From the IMG/VR virus record IMGVR_UViG_3300033979_000092, positions 1 to 21,601 of that record: a stretch of DNA of 21,601 nucleotides; one strand, 5' to 3'. The notes beneath the pieces were generated by a model that was given only the letters and a program-made list of their open reading frames with translations, was not told the DNA's origin and ran no database searches. Origin of the DNA: a virus. This document shows, one piece after another, positions 4,382 to 11,495 of the stretch. Positions within the stretch are counted from its first letter, which is position 1, and each line of letters opens with the position of its first letter. Made by a program: the position numbers and the translations under genes.

Positions 4382-6417
4382 CCAGTGACCTACTCGGGCA
4401 GCTAGCAGCGCTGCCGCGCCACTGGTCTTATGTGGCAGTTGACGGCCAGAAGCGTCCGTACATGGACAACTGGCAGAAAGACTTCATCACCCGCGCCAAG
4501 CTGGGGCAAGAACTCAGGTCTGGCCGCGCCAAGGCGATCGGCGTCTGCTGCGGCACGCCAAGCGGTGGCCTGCTGTTTGTGGACCACGATGGCAAGTCCG
4601 CCTCTGGGCTTTTTGACGACTGGGGCATCCCGGTCAGCTCCTTGCCGCCGTCGTGGACCGTCACCAGTGGCCGCGATGGGCGGTTTCAAATCATCTACCA
4701 AGTGCCCCAGCAGTACTGGGCAGAGATCCGCACTCGCAAATACAAGACCGGCGTTACCGACAGCGAAGGCAAGCCTGAGCAGGTTGAGCTGCGCTGGGAT
4801 GGTTGTCAGTCCATCGTTGCCGGTGCCCACCCGCTGACCAGTGGCTATAGCTGGGTGCCAGGGCGCTCGCCTGCCGACCTTGACATTGCCGAGGCACCGG
4901 CAGATTTGTTAGCACGCATGCTGCGACAGCCCGTGCAGGCGCCGTTGCCGTTGGTCAATGGTGGCACTGATGACACAGTGCGGGCGCGGTCGTTTCTCGA
5001 AGCGCTGCAGCCCAGCCGCGCTGACGATTATGACCAGTGGCTGGAAGTGGGTATGGCGCTGCACAGCGTTGATGATGCCCTGCTAGCGGATTGGATCACT
5101 TGGTCATCGCAGTCTTCCAAGTTCAAGCCCGGCGACTGCGAACACAAGTGGCGCGGCTTCAAGTCCGGTGGTGGCATCACCCTTGGCACCCTTGGTCAGC
5201 TAGCCAAGCAAGATGGCTGGCGCGGGCGGCAGCAACTGGAGCCGGTCCGCCGTGAGCGGCCTGCAAGCAAGCAGCCGCCGTCAGCGGTGAACCCGCAACT
5301 GCAGCCGATGAATGCCGCAGAGCTGCTCAACCTGCTGCGGCACGGAGACAGCGCTTACCGGTACAACACCTTCACGCAACGCATTGAGGTAGACGGCGCA
5401 CCAATCGAAGGCGCCGAGCGGTTTTACCTCACCCTGGCAGAGATGGGTTACAAGGTTTCCAAAGAGGTAGCCCTGGACTGCATCGTCCAGGTGGCCAATG
5501 AGTCGCCCTATGACCCGGTTGTCGAGTACCTCGACCGCGTTGCTGCCACGGTGGCACCTGCCTACATCGAAGCGCTGTCCACCGCCTACCTGCGGCCTGG
5601 TGATACCCCTGGCACCATTTACGACGAGATGCTTAAGCGCACTTTGATCGGTGCCGTCGCCCGTGCCTACAACCCTGGCTGCAAGCATGACTCCGCTTGC
5701 GTCATCATGGGCGATCAGGGCGCCTACAAGTCATCGTTTTGGGCGTGCCTTGGCCATGACTTTTTCAGTGATGCCTTGGGTGACATCAGCAGCAAAGACG
5801 ACCTGATGGTGCTCCACAGGTCATGGATTATGGAGTGGGCAGAACTTGACCATGTAACTAATCGCAAGCATGCAGGTCAGGTCAAAGCCTTCTTATCGCA
5901 GGCGGTTGATATGTTCCGCGTGCCATATGGTAAGGCAACTGAAGCATTCCCAAGGCGTGGAATCATCGTCGGTACAACTAACCGCACGACCGGCTTTTTA
6001 GTCGATGAAACTGGCAACCGCCGATTCTGGGTTATACCCACCACTAGGACCCAAGCAGACCAGATTGACACCGCCGCGCTATTGCTGGAACGCGATGCAA
6101 TATGGTCTGCTGCTGTTGCTGCATACCGTGCAGGTGAGACAAGTAGGCTGCCAATGCAGTATGAGCAGCAGTTAAGCAGCGAGAACGAATCATATGTGGT
6201 CGATAATCCTTGGCAAGCGGAAATTGAGGCGTGGTTGCGTAAGCACGGCGAGATTGATTTGACCACAGAGAAGTTACTTACTGAGGCCATTAAGAAGCCA
6301 GTAGAACGCCAGACCAAGGCGGACCAGATGCAGGTCGCGGATGTGCTCAAGCGGCTTGGGTACAAGCGGTACCGCAGCGGCAAAGGGTCAAGCAGGGCGT
6401 ACGTCTACCGGAAGTAG
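4378..6417 (+). CDS. Prim-Pol / PriCT / VapE-type primase-helicase (679 aa)
   Basis: Three domains are readable. Residues 1-180 are a bifunctional primase-polymerase (PF09250-like) with the catalytic LLFVDHDG (D69, D71) and a histidine in SIVAGAHP (H151). Residues about 203-281 are a PriCT segment (FLEAL...WLEVGMALHS...WRGFKSGGGITLGTL). Residues about 375-600 are a virulence-associated-E helicase/ATPase with Walker A GDQGAYKSS (445-453), Walker B WIMEWAELD (483-491), sensor GTTNRT (532-537) and the family signature GNRRFWVIP. The C-terminal tail is basic and resembles a small DNA-binding unit. The protein would make primers and unwind DNA at the phage origin. The candidate repeat-containing origin lies directly downstream. 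From about codon 480 on, codon choice looks more AT-rich than in the first half, suggesting a mosaic gene. Confidence 0.92.
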   Translation: MTSDLLGQLAALPRHWSYVAVDGQKRPYMDNWQKDFITRAKLGQELRSGRAKAIGVCCGTPSGGLLFVDHDGKSASGLFDDWGIPVSSLPPSWTVTSGRDGRFQIIYQVPQQYWAEIRTRKYKTGVTDSEGKPEQVELRWDGCQSIVAGAHPLTSGYSWVPGRSPADLDIAEAPADLLARMLRQPVQAPLPLVNGGTDDTVRARSFLEALQPSRADDYDQWLEVGMALHSVDDALLADWITWSSQSSKFKPGDCEHKWRGFKSGGGITLGTLGQLAKQDGWRGRQQLEPVRRERPASKQPPSAVNPQLQPMNAAELLNLLRHGDSAYRYNTFTQRIEVDGAPIEGAERFYLTLAEMGYKVSKEVALDCIVQVANESPYDPVVEYLDRVAATVAPAYIEALSTAYLRPGDTPGTIYDEMLKRTLIGAVARAYNPGCKHDSACVIMGDQGAYKSSFWACLGHDFFSDALGDISSKDDLMVLHRSWIMEWAELDHVTNRKHAGQVKAFLSQAVDMFRVPYGKATEAFPRRGIIVGTTNRTTGFLVDETGNRRFWVIPTTRTQADQIDTAALLLERDAIWSAAVAAYRAGETSRLPMQYEQQLSSENESYVVDNPWQAEIEAWLRKHGEIDLTTEKLLTEAIKKPVERQTKADQMQVADVLKRLGYKRYRSGKGSSRAYVYRK

Positions 6418-6692
6418 TACCCCACCTAGGTAGGACGGGTACCCCACCTCGGAATCGCCCAGATGCGCTGCGCTGCAGGCGATGTCGGGCAGGTGCCCCA
6501 CCTGTCCCACGTCCCACCTCGGTCTCAAACTTCCCTACGTTCCCCTACGCGTCTCTCTATTCCTTTATTTGTTTTGATATAAGTGGGGTTAGGTAGGGTA
6601 CGTGGGGAACTCCCGCTCTGTGACTGGGTTTTGCCGGTACCCCACCTCGTCCCACCTTGCCTTTAGGTGGGGAACTGCCTTACGGTGACTGG
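6418..6692 (+). other. Non-coding repeat cluster with AT-rich core: candidate replication origin or operator array
   Basis: TACCCCACCT occurs perfectly three times (6418-6427, 6440-6449, 6638-6647). The second and third copies share the longer GGTACCCCACCTCG. Near copies on the same strand are TGCCCCACCT (6494-6503), GTCCCACCT (6511-6519) and CGTCCCACCT (6648-6657). Inverted near copies are AAGTGGGGTT (6581-6590), AGGTAGGGTA (6591-6600) and AGGTGGGGAA (6665-6674). Between the two groups lies an AT-rich stretch at about 6559-6583. Direct repeats beside an easily melted core, just after the primase-helicase gene and before a ribbon-helix-helix gene, fit an iteron origin or a multi-site operator. 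No convincing gene is seen here. Confidence 0.55.
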
Positions 6693-6965
6693 ATGAAAGA
6701 AGTCAAAGTCCGTTTTGAGCCTGCAGACCTCATGGCGCTCGACCAGCAGGCCGCAGCGGCAGGCGTCAGCCGGGCGGAGTTGATCCGTAGCCGGGCGCTT
6801 GTTGCGAATTGCGACAGTGGGCTTACCGTGGCGCGTTATCACCGGCTAGTGTCTGACGCGCTAGCCAATGTGCGCGGGGACATCCCACGCCGCATGGTTG
6901 AGCAGCTTGTTGCTTATGTCATCACATGGATCTCATCAACATCTCAGCCAAGCAGCAACCCGTGA
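6693..6965 (+). CDS. Second ribbon-helix-helix DNA-binding protein (90 aa)
   Basis: ATG 6693 gives MKEVKVRFEPADLMALDQQA, continuing AAAGVSRAELIRSRAL. This is a CopG-like fold: a short strand (KEVKVRF), a helix, a GVSRAE turn and a second helix, with an extra helical C-terminal half of about 50 residues that may mediate oligomerisation. A GTG or TTG start upstream would run into the repeat cluster, so the ATG is preferred. It lies directly after the TACCCCACCT repeats, the usual place for a replication or copy-control protein that binds them. The next gene starts inside its end (40-base overlap). The fold is well supported; the binding site is inferred. Confidence 0.8.
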   Translation: MKEVKVRFEPADLMALDQQAAAAGVSRAELIRSRALVANCDSGLTVARYHRLVSDALANVRGDIPRRMVEQLVAYVITWISSTSQPSSNP

Positions 6966-7126
6966 TCAACCGGCTGCATGACACCATGGAGCACGCGCTT
7001 GCGTATGCCGCTGCCATCCGCGACAATGCTCAAGATGATCAGCAGCCAATCCCGGCTGAACTGGTCGCATCCTTCGCAGCCGATTACGACCGGTTGATTG
7101 CAATTCTCACCACCGCCGCCACATGA
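6926..7126 (+). CDS. Small helical hypothetical protein (66 aa)
   Basis: ATG 6926 gives a 66-residue protein rich in alanine and acidic residues, predicted helical by composition (INRLHDTMEHALAYAAAIRD, later LVASFAADYDRLIAILTTAA). No membrane segment or known motif is seen. It overlaps the ribbon-helix-helix gene by 40 bases upstream, and its stop overlaps the clamp gene start by four bases (ATGA). This tight packing argues that it is translated. Function unknown. A helper of the ribbon-helix-helix protein or the clamp is possible by position only. Confidence 0.65.
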   Translation: MDLINISAKQQPVINRLHDTMEHALAYAAAIRDNAQDDQQPIPAELVASFAADYDRLIAILTTAAT

Positions 7127-8163
7127 AACTCATCACCACGCAGGCTGACCTCAGTCATGCGCTACGCACCATTGCCCCAGCGATCAGCACCAGTAACAGC
7201 CACCCCATCTTGAGCTGTTGCCTGATCGCGGCTGATGGCGCAGCCATGACCGTCACCGGCTTTAACCTCGAACTCGGCATCACGGTCACTGTCCCCGCTG
7301 CCGTGGACACTGCTGGCACCGTGGTGCTGCCGTATCGGCTGCTGGCAGGCCTTGTGAGCCGCATGGACGACGGCGAGCCTGTGACGCTCTCAGACGGCGC
7401 TGTGAGCGCCTCCAGCGGCTCTTACGGGCTTGCGGTGCAGGATGCAGCCGATTACCTTGCCCTGCCCGTTGTGGAGGCTCCTAGCGCTGAGTTGGATCTG
7501 ACCGCTGGCGTGCGCGCCTGCATGGCAGCCGTCAGCACCGATGCCAGTAAGCAGATCCTGCAAGGCATCCACATGGCAGCCGGTTACATGGAAGCCACTG
7601 ACGGCCACCGCATGATGCGCGTGCCCGTAGCGCTGCCTGATGGCATCGACCTGGTGCTACCAGCAAGCACGATGAAGCTGCTGCAGGACCGCACGGTCAC
7701 AGTGGCTGCAACAACCGGTCAGGCGGTCATTGATGCAGGTGACGGCATCACCATCTACAGCCGCATCCTTGATGGCAAATACCCAGACGTGGCAGCGCTG
7801 GTGCCCGCCAGCTTTGAACACACCATTACCCTTGACCGGCACCGCTTTACCCGTTGCCTGGAGCGCGTTGCTCTGATCGCAGAGGCACACAACTCCTTCG
7901 TCAAGTTGGTGGCTGCCTCTGGTACCCTTGCCATCACAGCAGAAGCCGATGCCAATAACGGCAAGGAGCTGATCGCCTACGAAGGCACCGCAACCGGCAC
8001 CTGGGCGTTCAACGTGCATTACCTGCTCGATGGACTGAAAGCCATGCGGCACGCGGAAGCTGTTACACTGTCGGCCAATAGTGCAACAACGCCGGTCGTG
8101 CTAAGGCCGACTAGCATGACAGAGCAGACGTATCTCATCATGCCAATCCAACTCCGGGGGTAA
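7123..8163 (+). CDS. dnaN: DNA polymerase sliding clamp, beta-subunit type (346 aa)
   Basis: The protein starts MKLITTQADLSHALRTIAPA and shows the layout of the bacterial clamp. Typical spots are HPILSCCLIAA with TVTGFNLELGITV in domain 1, LQGIHMA...EATDGHRMMRVPV in domain 2, and DGKYPDV with a C-terminal PVVLRPTS...YLIMPIQLRG in domain 3. It is slightly shorter than the roughly 370-residue host proteins. The clamp rings DNA and holds the replicative polymerase, and also binds repair enzymes. A phage copy suggests recruitment or replacement of the host clamp during phage replication. It follows the replication block by an ATGA overlap and comes just before the packaging genes. No polymerase gene lies in this window, so it would work with a host or distant phage polymerase. 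Confidence 0.93.
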   Translation: MKLITTQADLSHALRTIAPAISTSNSHPILSCCLIAADGAAMTVTGFNLELGITVTVPAAVDTAGTVVLPYRLLAGLVSRMDDGEPVTLSDGAVSASSGSYGLAVQDAADYLALPVVEAPSAELDLTAGVRACMAAVSTDASKQILQGIHMAAGYMEATDGHRMMRVPVALPDGIDLVLPASTMKLLQDRTVTVAATTGQAVIDAGDGITIYSRILDGKYPDVAALVPASFEHTITLDRHRFTRCLERVALIAEAHNSFVKLVAASGTLAITAEADANNGKELIAYEGTATGTWAFNVHYLLDGLKAMRHAEAVTLSANSATTPVVLRPTSMTEQTYLIMPIQLRG

Positions 8164-8168
8164 TACAA

Positions 8169-8492
8169 ATGGCGCGCAAGTGCAACAATACAGAGTCGGA
8201 ACAGCGCACAAATGCTGTCTATGACTTGCTCTTGCGCGCTCATAGTAGAAAGCAAATCATACAATTTGCCGCGGAAAACTGGGGGATAGGTGATCGTCAA
8301 GTTGATTCTTATATTTCCCGCGCTCGTGAGCTTTTGTCTGCTGATGCCAAGATGGAACGCTCTCAGTGGCTTGAGGCTGCGGTTGCACGAGCGATGGAAT
8401 ACGAGCGCCGCGCTGCCGAGAAGGATCAGCTCAACACTGCGCTGATTGCACTGGACAAGCAAGCCCGGCTGCTGCGGTTTGAGATGAGCTAG
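8169..8492 (+). CDS. Probable terminase small subunit (107 aa)
   Basis: The protein has an N-terminal helix-turn-helix-like segment (NAVYDLLLRAHSRKQIIQFA, then WGIGDRQVDSYISRARELL) followed by a long charged helix (ERSQWLEAAVARAMEYERRA) that could form the oligomerisation part of a ring. This matches small DNA-binding subunits that recognise the packaging site and load the large terminase. It comes five bases after the clamp gene, 1.3 kb before the large terminase, with a basic protein and two micro-genes between. Base composition is more AT-rich at its start than in the neighbours. The role follows from domain type and position. Alternatively it is a transcriptional regulator of the late genes. 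Confidence 0.7.
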   Translation: MARKCNNTESEQRTNAVYDLLLRAHSRKQIIQFAAENWGIGDRQVDSYISRARELLSADAKMERSQWLEAAVARAMEYERRAAEKDQLNTALIALDKQARLLRFEMS

Positions 8493-8520
8493 TTAACCTG
8501 CCTGTATCGCAGCACTAGCC

Positions 8521-9486
8521 ATGGCACGCAAGTACGCACGAGATAACCGAGGCAGGTTTGCCTCTAGAGGTGGCGGCGCTACTGCTAGGGGCGGACGGCT
8601 GAAGACCGCCAGCGGCAAAAAGCGTGCAACGCAGACCATGCAGGCAGGCGGAGCCAAGTCCTCCGGCGCCATTAAGGGCAGGGTGAAGCGCGATCCTAGC
8701 GCTGCCGGGAAGATTGGGAAGGCATCGACATCAGCACCCAAGACGAGCAGACGCAAGGCAGTTGGAACAATTAGTGAAGCAAAAGCTGGACGCATCATTA
8801 GTCGCATTGATGCCAACCGCCCTGGCCTGCGGAAGGCTACAGGCTCTGCTCGTAAAACGGCAAACTCTATTAGAACGCAACGCAAAGCAACAGACTTCGC
8901 ACTCGCCGCTGGGGCTAGGGCGCGGAAGCAAGGCAAGAGCATAAGCGTTAATGAGTCATTGCAGCGGGGCGTAAAGAATGCGGCCGCCAAGAACGCAAGC
9001 CGTGCTGCTGCCGCTAAGCCAAAATCAGCGCAGGACTTGGTGAATGCCAGTGTTCGCAAGGTACAAAATCAAAAACTTCGTAAATTAAATGCCCAAATCA
9101 AAGAAGCTGGACCGAATGCCGCAGGCTTGAGACTGCAAAAATTGCAGTTGCAAAGCAATATGACATCAACTAGACCAAAGCCAACGGCAAAGCAAGCCGC
9201 AAAATCAGCCAAGCAAGACGAGAGCATTCGCGGCCGAATTGCAGAAATGCGCCGCCAAAGCGGTCGTGTACAAAGAGCCGAAGCAAATCGCCAGCGCACC
9301 GCTGATGTGCGGACTGGCGCAGCGGCAGGTTCTAAGGCATCTTTCGCCAGGCGTCCAAGCGCCAAGACAACAAGATCGAACCTGAGAGCAGAACGCGCTT
9401 TGGCTTTTTACAGCAATCCAGCAAAGGCATTGCGAGAAGTTAACAAGAAAAAGCCAGGCTTCCGCTTACCTCGTGGGATGCGCTAA
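8521..9486 (+). CDS. Very basic alanine/lysine/arginine-rich protein (321 aa), MARxYxRDxxGRFA family
   Basis: The N-terminus MARKYARDNRGRFASRGGG is followed by a long low-complexity region rich in A, K, R, S and T, with repeated helix-like stretches (KLRKLNAQIKEAG, IRGRIAEMRRQSGRVQRAE). There is no membrane segment or enzyme motif. The composition recalls histone H1-like or DNA-condensing proteins. The N-terminal motif reappears in the 156-residue protein at 14388, so the two form a small family within this phage. It lies between TerS and TerL, so a role in packaging, or as an internal virion protein bound to DNA, is plausible but unproven. Its second half is more AT-rich than its first, suggesting a mosaic origin. 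Confidence 0.8.
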   Translation: MARKYARDNRGRFASRGGGATARGGRLKTASGKKRATQTMQAGGAKSSGAIKGRVKRDPSAAGKIGKASTSAPKTSRRKAVGTISEAKAGRIISRIDANRPGLRKATGSARKTANSIRTQRKATDFALAAGARARKQGKSISVNESLQRGVKNAAAKNASRAAAAKPKSAQDLVNASVRKVQNQKLRKLNAQIKEAGPNAAGLRLQKLQLQSNMTSTRPKPTAKQAAKSAKQDESIRGRIAEMRRQSGRVQRAEANRQRTADVRTGAAAGSKASFARRPSAKTTRSNLRAERALAFYSNPAKALREVNKKKPGFRLPRGMR

Positions 9487-9511
9487 GCTCCAACCGACAC
9501 CACGTCACACC

Positions 9512-9646
9512 ATGGAAGACTTTCTTGCTGCAGTCGCTCAGGCCATGAACGACTCTGAGCTGTCAGCCGCTGAACTGATTGGCTGCCTTGAGATCGTTAA
9601 GGCTGAGCTGCTGGAAACTATTTTCGACGACGCCGATGAAGCCTGA
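9512..9646 (+). CDS. Small acidic helical protein (44 aa)
   Basis: ATG 9512 gives 44 residues beginning MEDFLAAVAQAMNDSELSAA, continuing ELIGCLEIVKAELLETIF and ending in an acidic DDADEA tail. It looks like a two-helix acidic mini-protein. The preserved amphipathic pattern and the 11-base overlap with the next micro-gene support translation. It sits between a strongly basic protein and the large terminase. An acidic partner that shields the basic protein is imaginable, but nothing in the sequence proves it. Confidence 0.6.
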   Translation: MEDFLAAVAQAMNDSELSAAELIGCLEIVKAELLETIFDDADEA

Positions 9647-9761
9647 AGTCACCGCTGTCGGCAGGTTGCTTAAACCCAAAGGCGACGAGCCGCGCATTCT
9701 GCATAGGATCGCTGTTAAGCCTGACGGCAGCGCCAAGACAACTGTCCGCAAGGTTTTGTGA
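9636..9761 (+). CDS. Small basic hypothetical protein (41 aa)
   Basis: ATG 9636 gives MKPEVTAVGRLLKPKGDEPR, continuing ILHRIAVKPDGSAKTTVRKV. Alternating hydrophobic residues suggest a small beta-rich fold. It overlaps the acidic micro-gene by 11 bases, and its stop overlaps the GTG of the large terminase by four (GTGA), so it is well embedded in a translationally coupled chain. An upstream TTG in the same frame would extend it, but only into the neighbouring gene. Function unknown. Confidence 0.6.
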   Translation: MKPEVTAVGRLLKPKGDEPRILHRIAVKPDGSAKTTVRKVL

Positions 9762-11107
9762 GCATCGTCAGCGGCATCTGCGAGCCGGTGCCGCTGCTTG
9801 CGTTCATGCAGCAGCAGACGCCAGAGGACACAGGCGGTCTGGTTGCCCGCATCCGCGCTGACCTACACCCTGGGCAGCTTGCGTTTGTGGATGACACCGC
9901 CACGCAGATCCTTGGCATCAGTGCTGGTTATGGCGCGGGCAAGACACGGGCGCTATGCGCCAAAGCTGTGATGCTGGCGGCAGTCAATCAGGGCTTTATC
10001 GGCTGCGTGATGGAGCCGACAGGTCCTCTGATCCGGGACATTTGGCAAACGGACTTTGAGGCATTCCTAGAGGCGTACGACATCCCGTACACATTCAGGG
10101 CGTCGCCGCTGCCGGAGTACATGCTGCACCTGCCGGGCGGTGATACGAAGATCCTGTGCCGCAGCTTTGAGAATTGGTCCCGCATCATCGGTCTGAACCT
10201 TGCTTGGGTGTTGGCTGACGAGATCGATACGGTGACGCCAAGCATTGCCAATAAGGCATTCCCAAAGATCCTCGGCCGCTTGCGCTCCGGCAATGTCCGG
10301 CAGTTTGGCGCGGCATCAACGCCAGAGGGGTTTCGCTGGATGTGGAACACGTTCGGCAGCGATGAGGCAAAGCAGCGACCAGACCGGCATCTAATCAAGA
10401 TGCGCACTGCTGATAACCCACACCTGCCACCTGACTTCATCGAGCGACTGCAGGCCAACTACGACCCAAGCCTGCTGCGGGCGTACCTGGACGGCGAATT
10501 CGTCAACCTGACAACCGGGCAGGTGTATGACCGTTTCGACCGGGCAAAGCATGTCACCACCACAGTGCCGGACATCAGCCGCGAGCCGGTGCGTGTTGGC
10601 ATCGACTTCAACGTGGGCAACATGTCCGCTGTCATCGCCGTGCGGCTTGGCAGTGGCCTGCTAGTCATCGATGAGATTGCAGGTGCGCATGACACCGACG
10701 CCTTGGCGCAAGAGATCCGCAGGCGGCATCCGCAGCAGCAGGTGTACATCTACCCAGACGCCAGCGGTGGCAGCCGCAGCACCAACGCAAGCCAGACCGA
10801 CATCCAGATCCTTGAGTCCTACGGCATGTCGAACCAGTCACCACGGAGCAACCCGCCAGTACGTGATCGGGTGGCTGCTGTTCAAGCTCTGCTGGAGAAC
10901 GGCAAAGGTCAGGTCAGGTTGCAGGTAGCGCAAGGCTGCAAGCGTGTCATCGAATGCCTTGAGCTGCAGTGCTACAGCGACAAAGGCGAACCAGACAAGG
11001 ACGCTGGGTTCGACCACATGAACGACGCGCTCGGGTATCTGGTCTGGCGTGAGTTCAACCCGCTGCACGCTGGCGCTGGCCGAGGCACAGGCGTCAGGCT
11101 ATATTGA
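9758..11107 (+). CDS. terL: Terminase large subunit (449 aa)
   Basis: The ATPase half shows SAGYGAGKT (Walker A, 55-63), AWVLADEID (Walker B, acidic pair 154-155) and AASTPEG (coupling motif, 185-191). The nuclease half shows VGIDFN (D283), YPDASGG (D334) and FDHMNDALGYLVW (D419, D423), the RNase H-like metal-binding acids. The enzyme powers DNA into the procapsid and cuts concatemers. The GTG start at 9758 is supported by the GTGA overlap with the preceding micro-gene; the next in-frame ATG would remove only 16 residues. Length is normal for the family. It comes before the portal, as in most phages. Confidence 0.95.
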   Translation: MSIVSGICEPVPLLAFMQQQTPEDTGGLVARIRADLHPGQLAFVDDTATQILGISAGYGAGKTRALCAKAVMLAAVNQGFIGCVMEPTGPLIRDIWQTDFEAFLEAYDIPYTFRASPLPEYMLHLPGGDTKILCRSFENWSRIIGLNLAWVLADEIDTVTPSIANKAFPKILGRLRSGNVRQFGAASTPEGFRWMWNTFGSDEAKQRPDRHLIKMRTADNPHLPPDFIERLQANYDPSLLRAYLDGEFVNLTTGQVYDRFDRAKHVTTTVPDISREPVRVGIDFNVGNMSAVIAVRLGSGLLVIDEIAGAHDTDALAQEIRRRHPQQQVYIYPDASGGSRSTNASQTDIQILESYGMSNQSPRSNPPVRDRVAAVQALLENGKGQVRLQVAQGCKRVIECLELQCYSDKGEPDKDAGFDHMNDALGYLVWREFNPLHAGAGRGTGVRLY

Positions 11108-11333
11108 TGGGGCAGCAAAGCCCCCCGCTGCATACTGCCGGAAGTCGGGAACACGCACGCCCAGCGTCCGTGCCGAGGGAAGGTTCAGGTTCACATGCGT
11201 CGGGCGAGGAAGCCCCTGCAACAGCAGGGGTTTTCCTTTATGTGTGTCAGTTTGCAACAAAGGCGCACCACGGCGGCGCTAGGTGGTATCTTGTGCTCAC
11301 GGCCGCCGAGGCCGACCCTTTACCATTCCAACC
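11108..11333 (+). other. Non-coding stretch between TerL and the next micro-gene
   Basis: These 226 bases contain no convincing gene; the short open frames here lack family-like content. Directly after the TerL stop, GGGGC (11109-11113) and GCCCC (11120-11124) can pair. Further on is the intrinsic terminator listed separately. The stretch between them could be the end of the terminase mRNA or hold a small RNA or packaging site. I see no direct evidence for any of these. Confidence 0.4.
11213..11234 (+). terminator. Intrinsic terminator downstream of TerL
   Basis: CCCCTGC (11213-11219) and GCAGGGG (11224-11230) form a perfect 7-bp GC-rich stem with an AACA loop, followed by TTTTCCTTTA. It would end transcripts coming through the replication and terminase genes and separate them from the portal operon, which then needs its own promoter. 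Confidence 0.75.
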
Positions 11334-11465
11334 ATGATTAACAATCGTTTCATGAACGCCGTTGCAGCCATCGTGCTGCTGGCAATGGTGTACGTCGCTG
11401 GTCAGGACAGCGGCTACAAGGCACACCACAATCACCCCGCGTGCCATCAGAACCTAAAACCTTAG
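11334..11465 (+). CDS. Micro membrane protein (43 aa)
   Basis: ATG 11334 gives MINNRFMNAVAAIVLLAMVY and then a polar, histidine-rich tail (GYKAHHNHPACHQ). Residues about 8-23 form one hydrophobic span, either a membrane anchor or an uncleaved signal. The histidine and cysteine residues in the tail could bind a metal. It lies between the terminator and the portal gene. Function unknown; small membrane proteins in this position are common in phages, and some act in lysis or exclusion. Translation is plausible but not proven. Confidence 0.5.
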   Translation: MINNRFMNAVAAIVLLAMVYVAGQDSGYKAHHNHPACHQNLKP

Positions 11466-11470
11466 ACTGA

Positions 11471-11493
11471 CGGCACTGTTAATGGCGGTGCCG
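11471..11493 (+). promoter_or_regulatory. Hairpin just upstream of the portal start codon
   Basis: CGGCAC (11471-11476) and GTGCCG (11488-11493) form a perfect 6-bp stem ending two bases before the portal GTG. No normal Shine-Dalgarno sequence is seen. A hairpin here would influence ribosome access, so it may limit portal synthesis, which phages need in only 12 copies per virion. Confidence 0.35.
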
Positions 11494-11495
11494 CT

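Noticed and set aside
4531-4541. Possible cyanobacterial HIP1 octamer (GCGATCGC)
   Set aside because: Only near matches such as GCGATCGG were noticed (for example near 4535 and 17906), so this does not support a host call.
8493-9059. 188-aa minus-strand open frame
   Set aside because: It mirrors the 321-aa basic protein and consists mainly of Ala, Leu, Phe and Arg runs. The plus-strand product shares its N-terminal tag with a second gene.
11184-11204. tRNA-like T-arm text (GGTTCAGGTTCAC)
   Set aside because: No acceptor stem, anticodon arm or D-arm can be built around it.
11049-11337. Two overlapping 77-aa plus-strand frames after TerL
   Set aside because: They span the terminator hairpin and have low-complexity text without family pattern.
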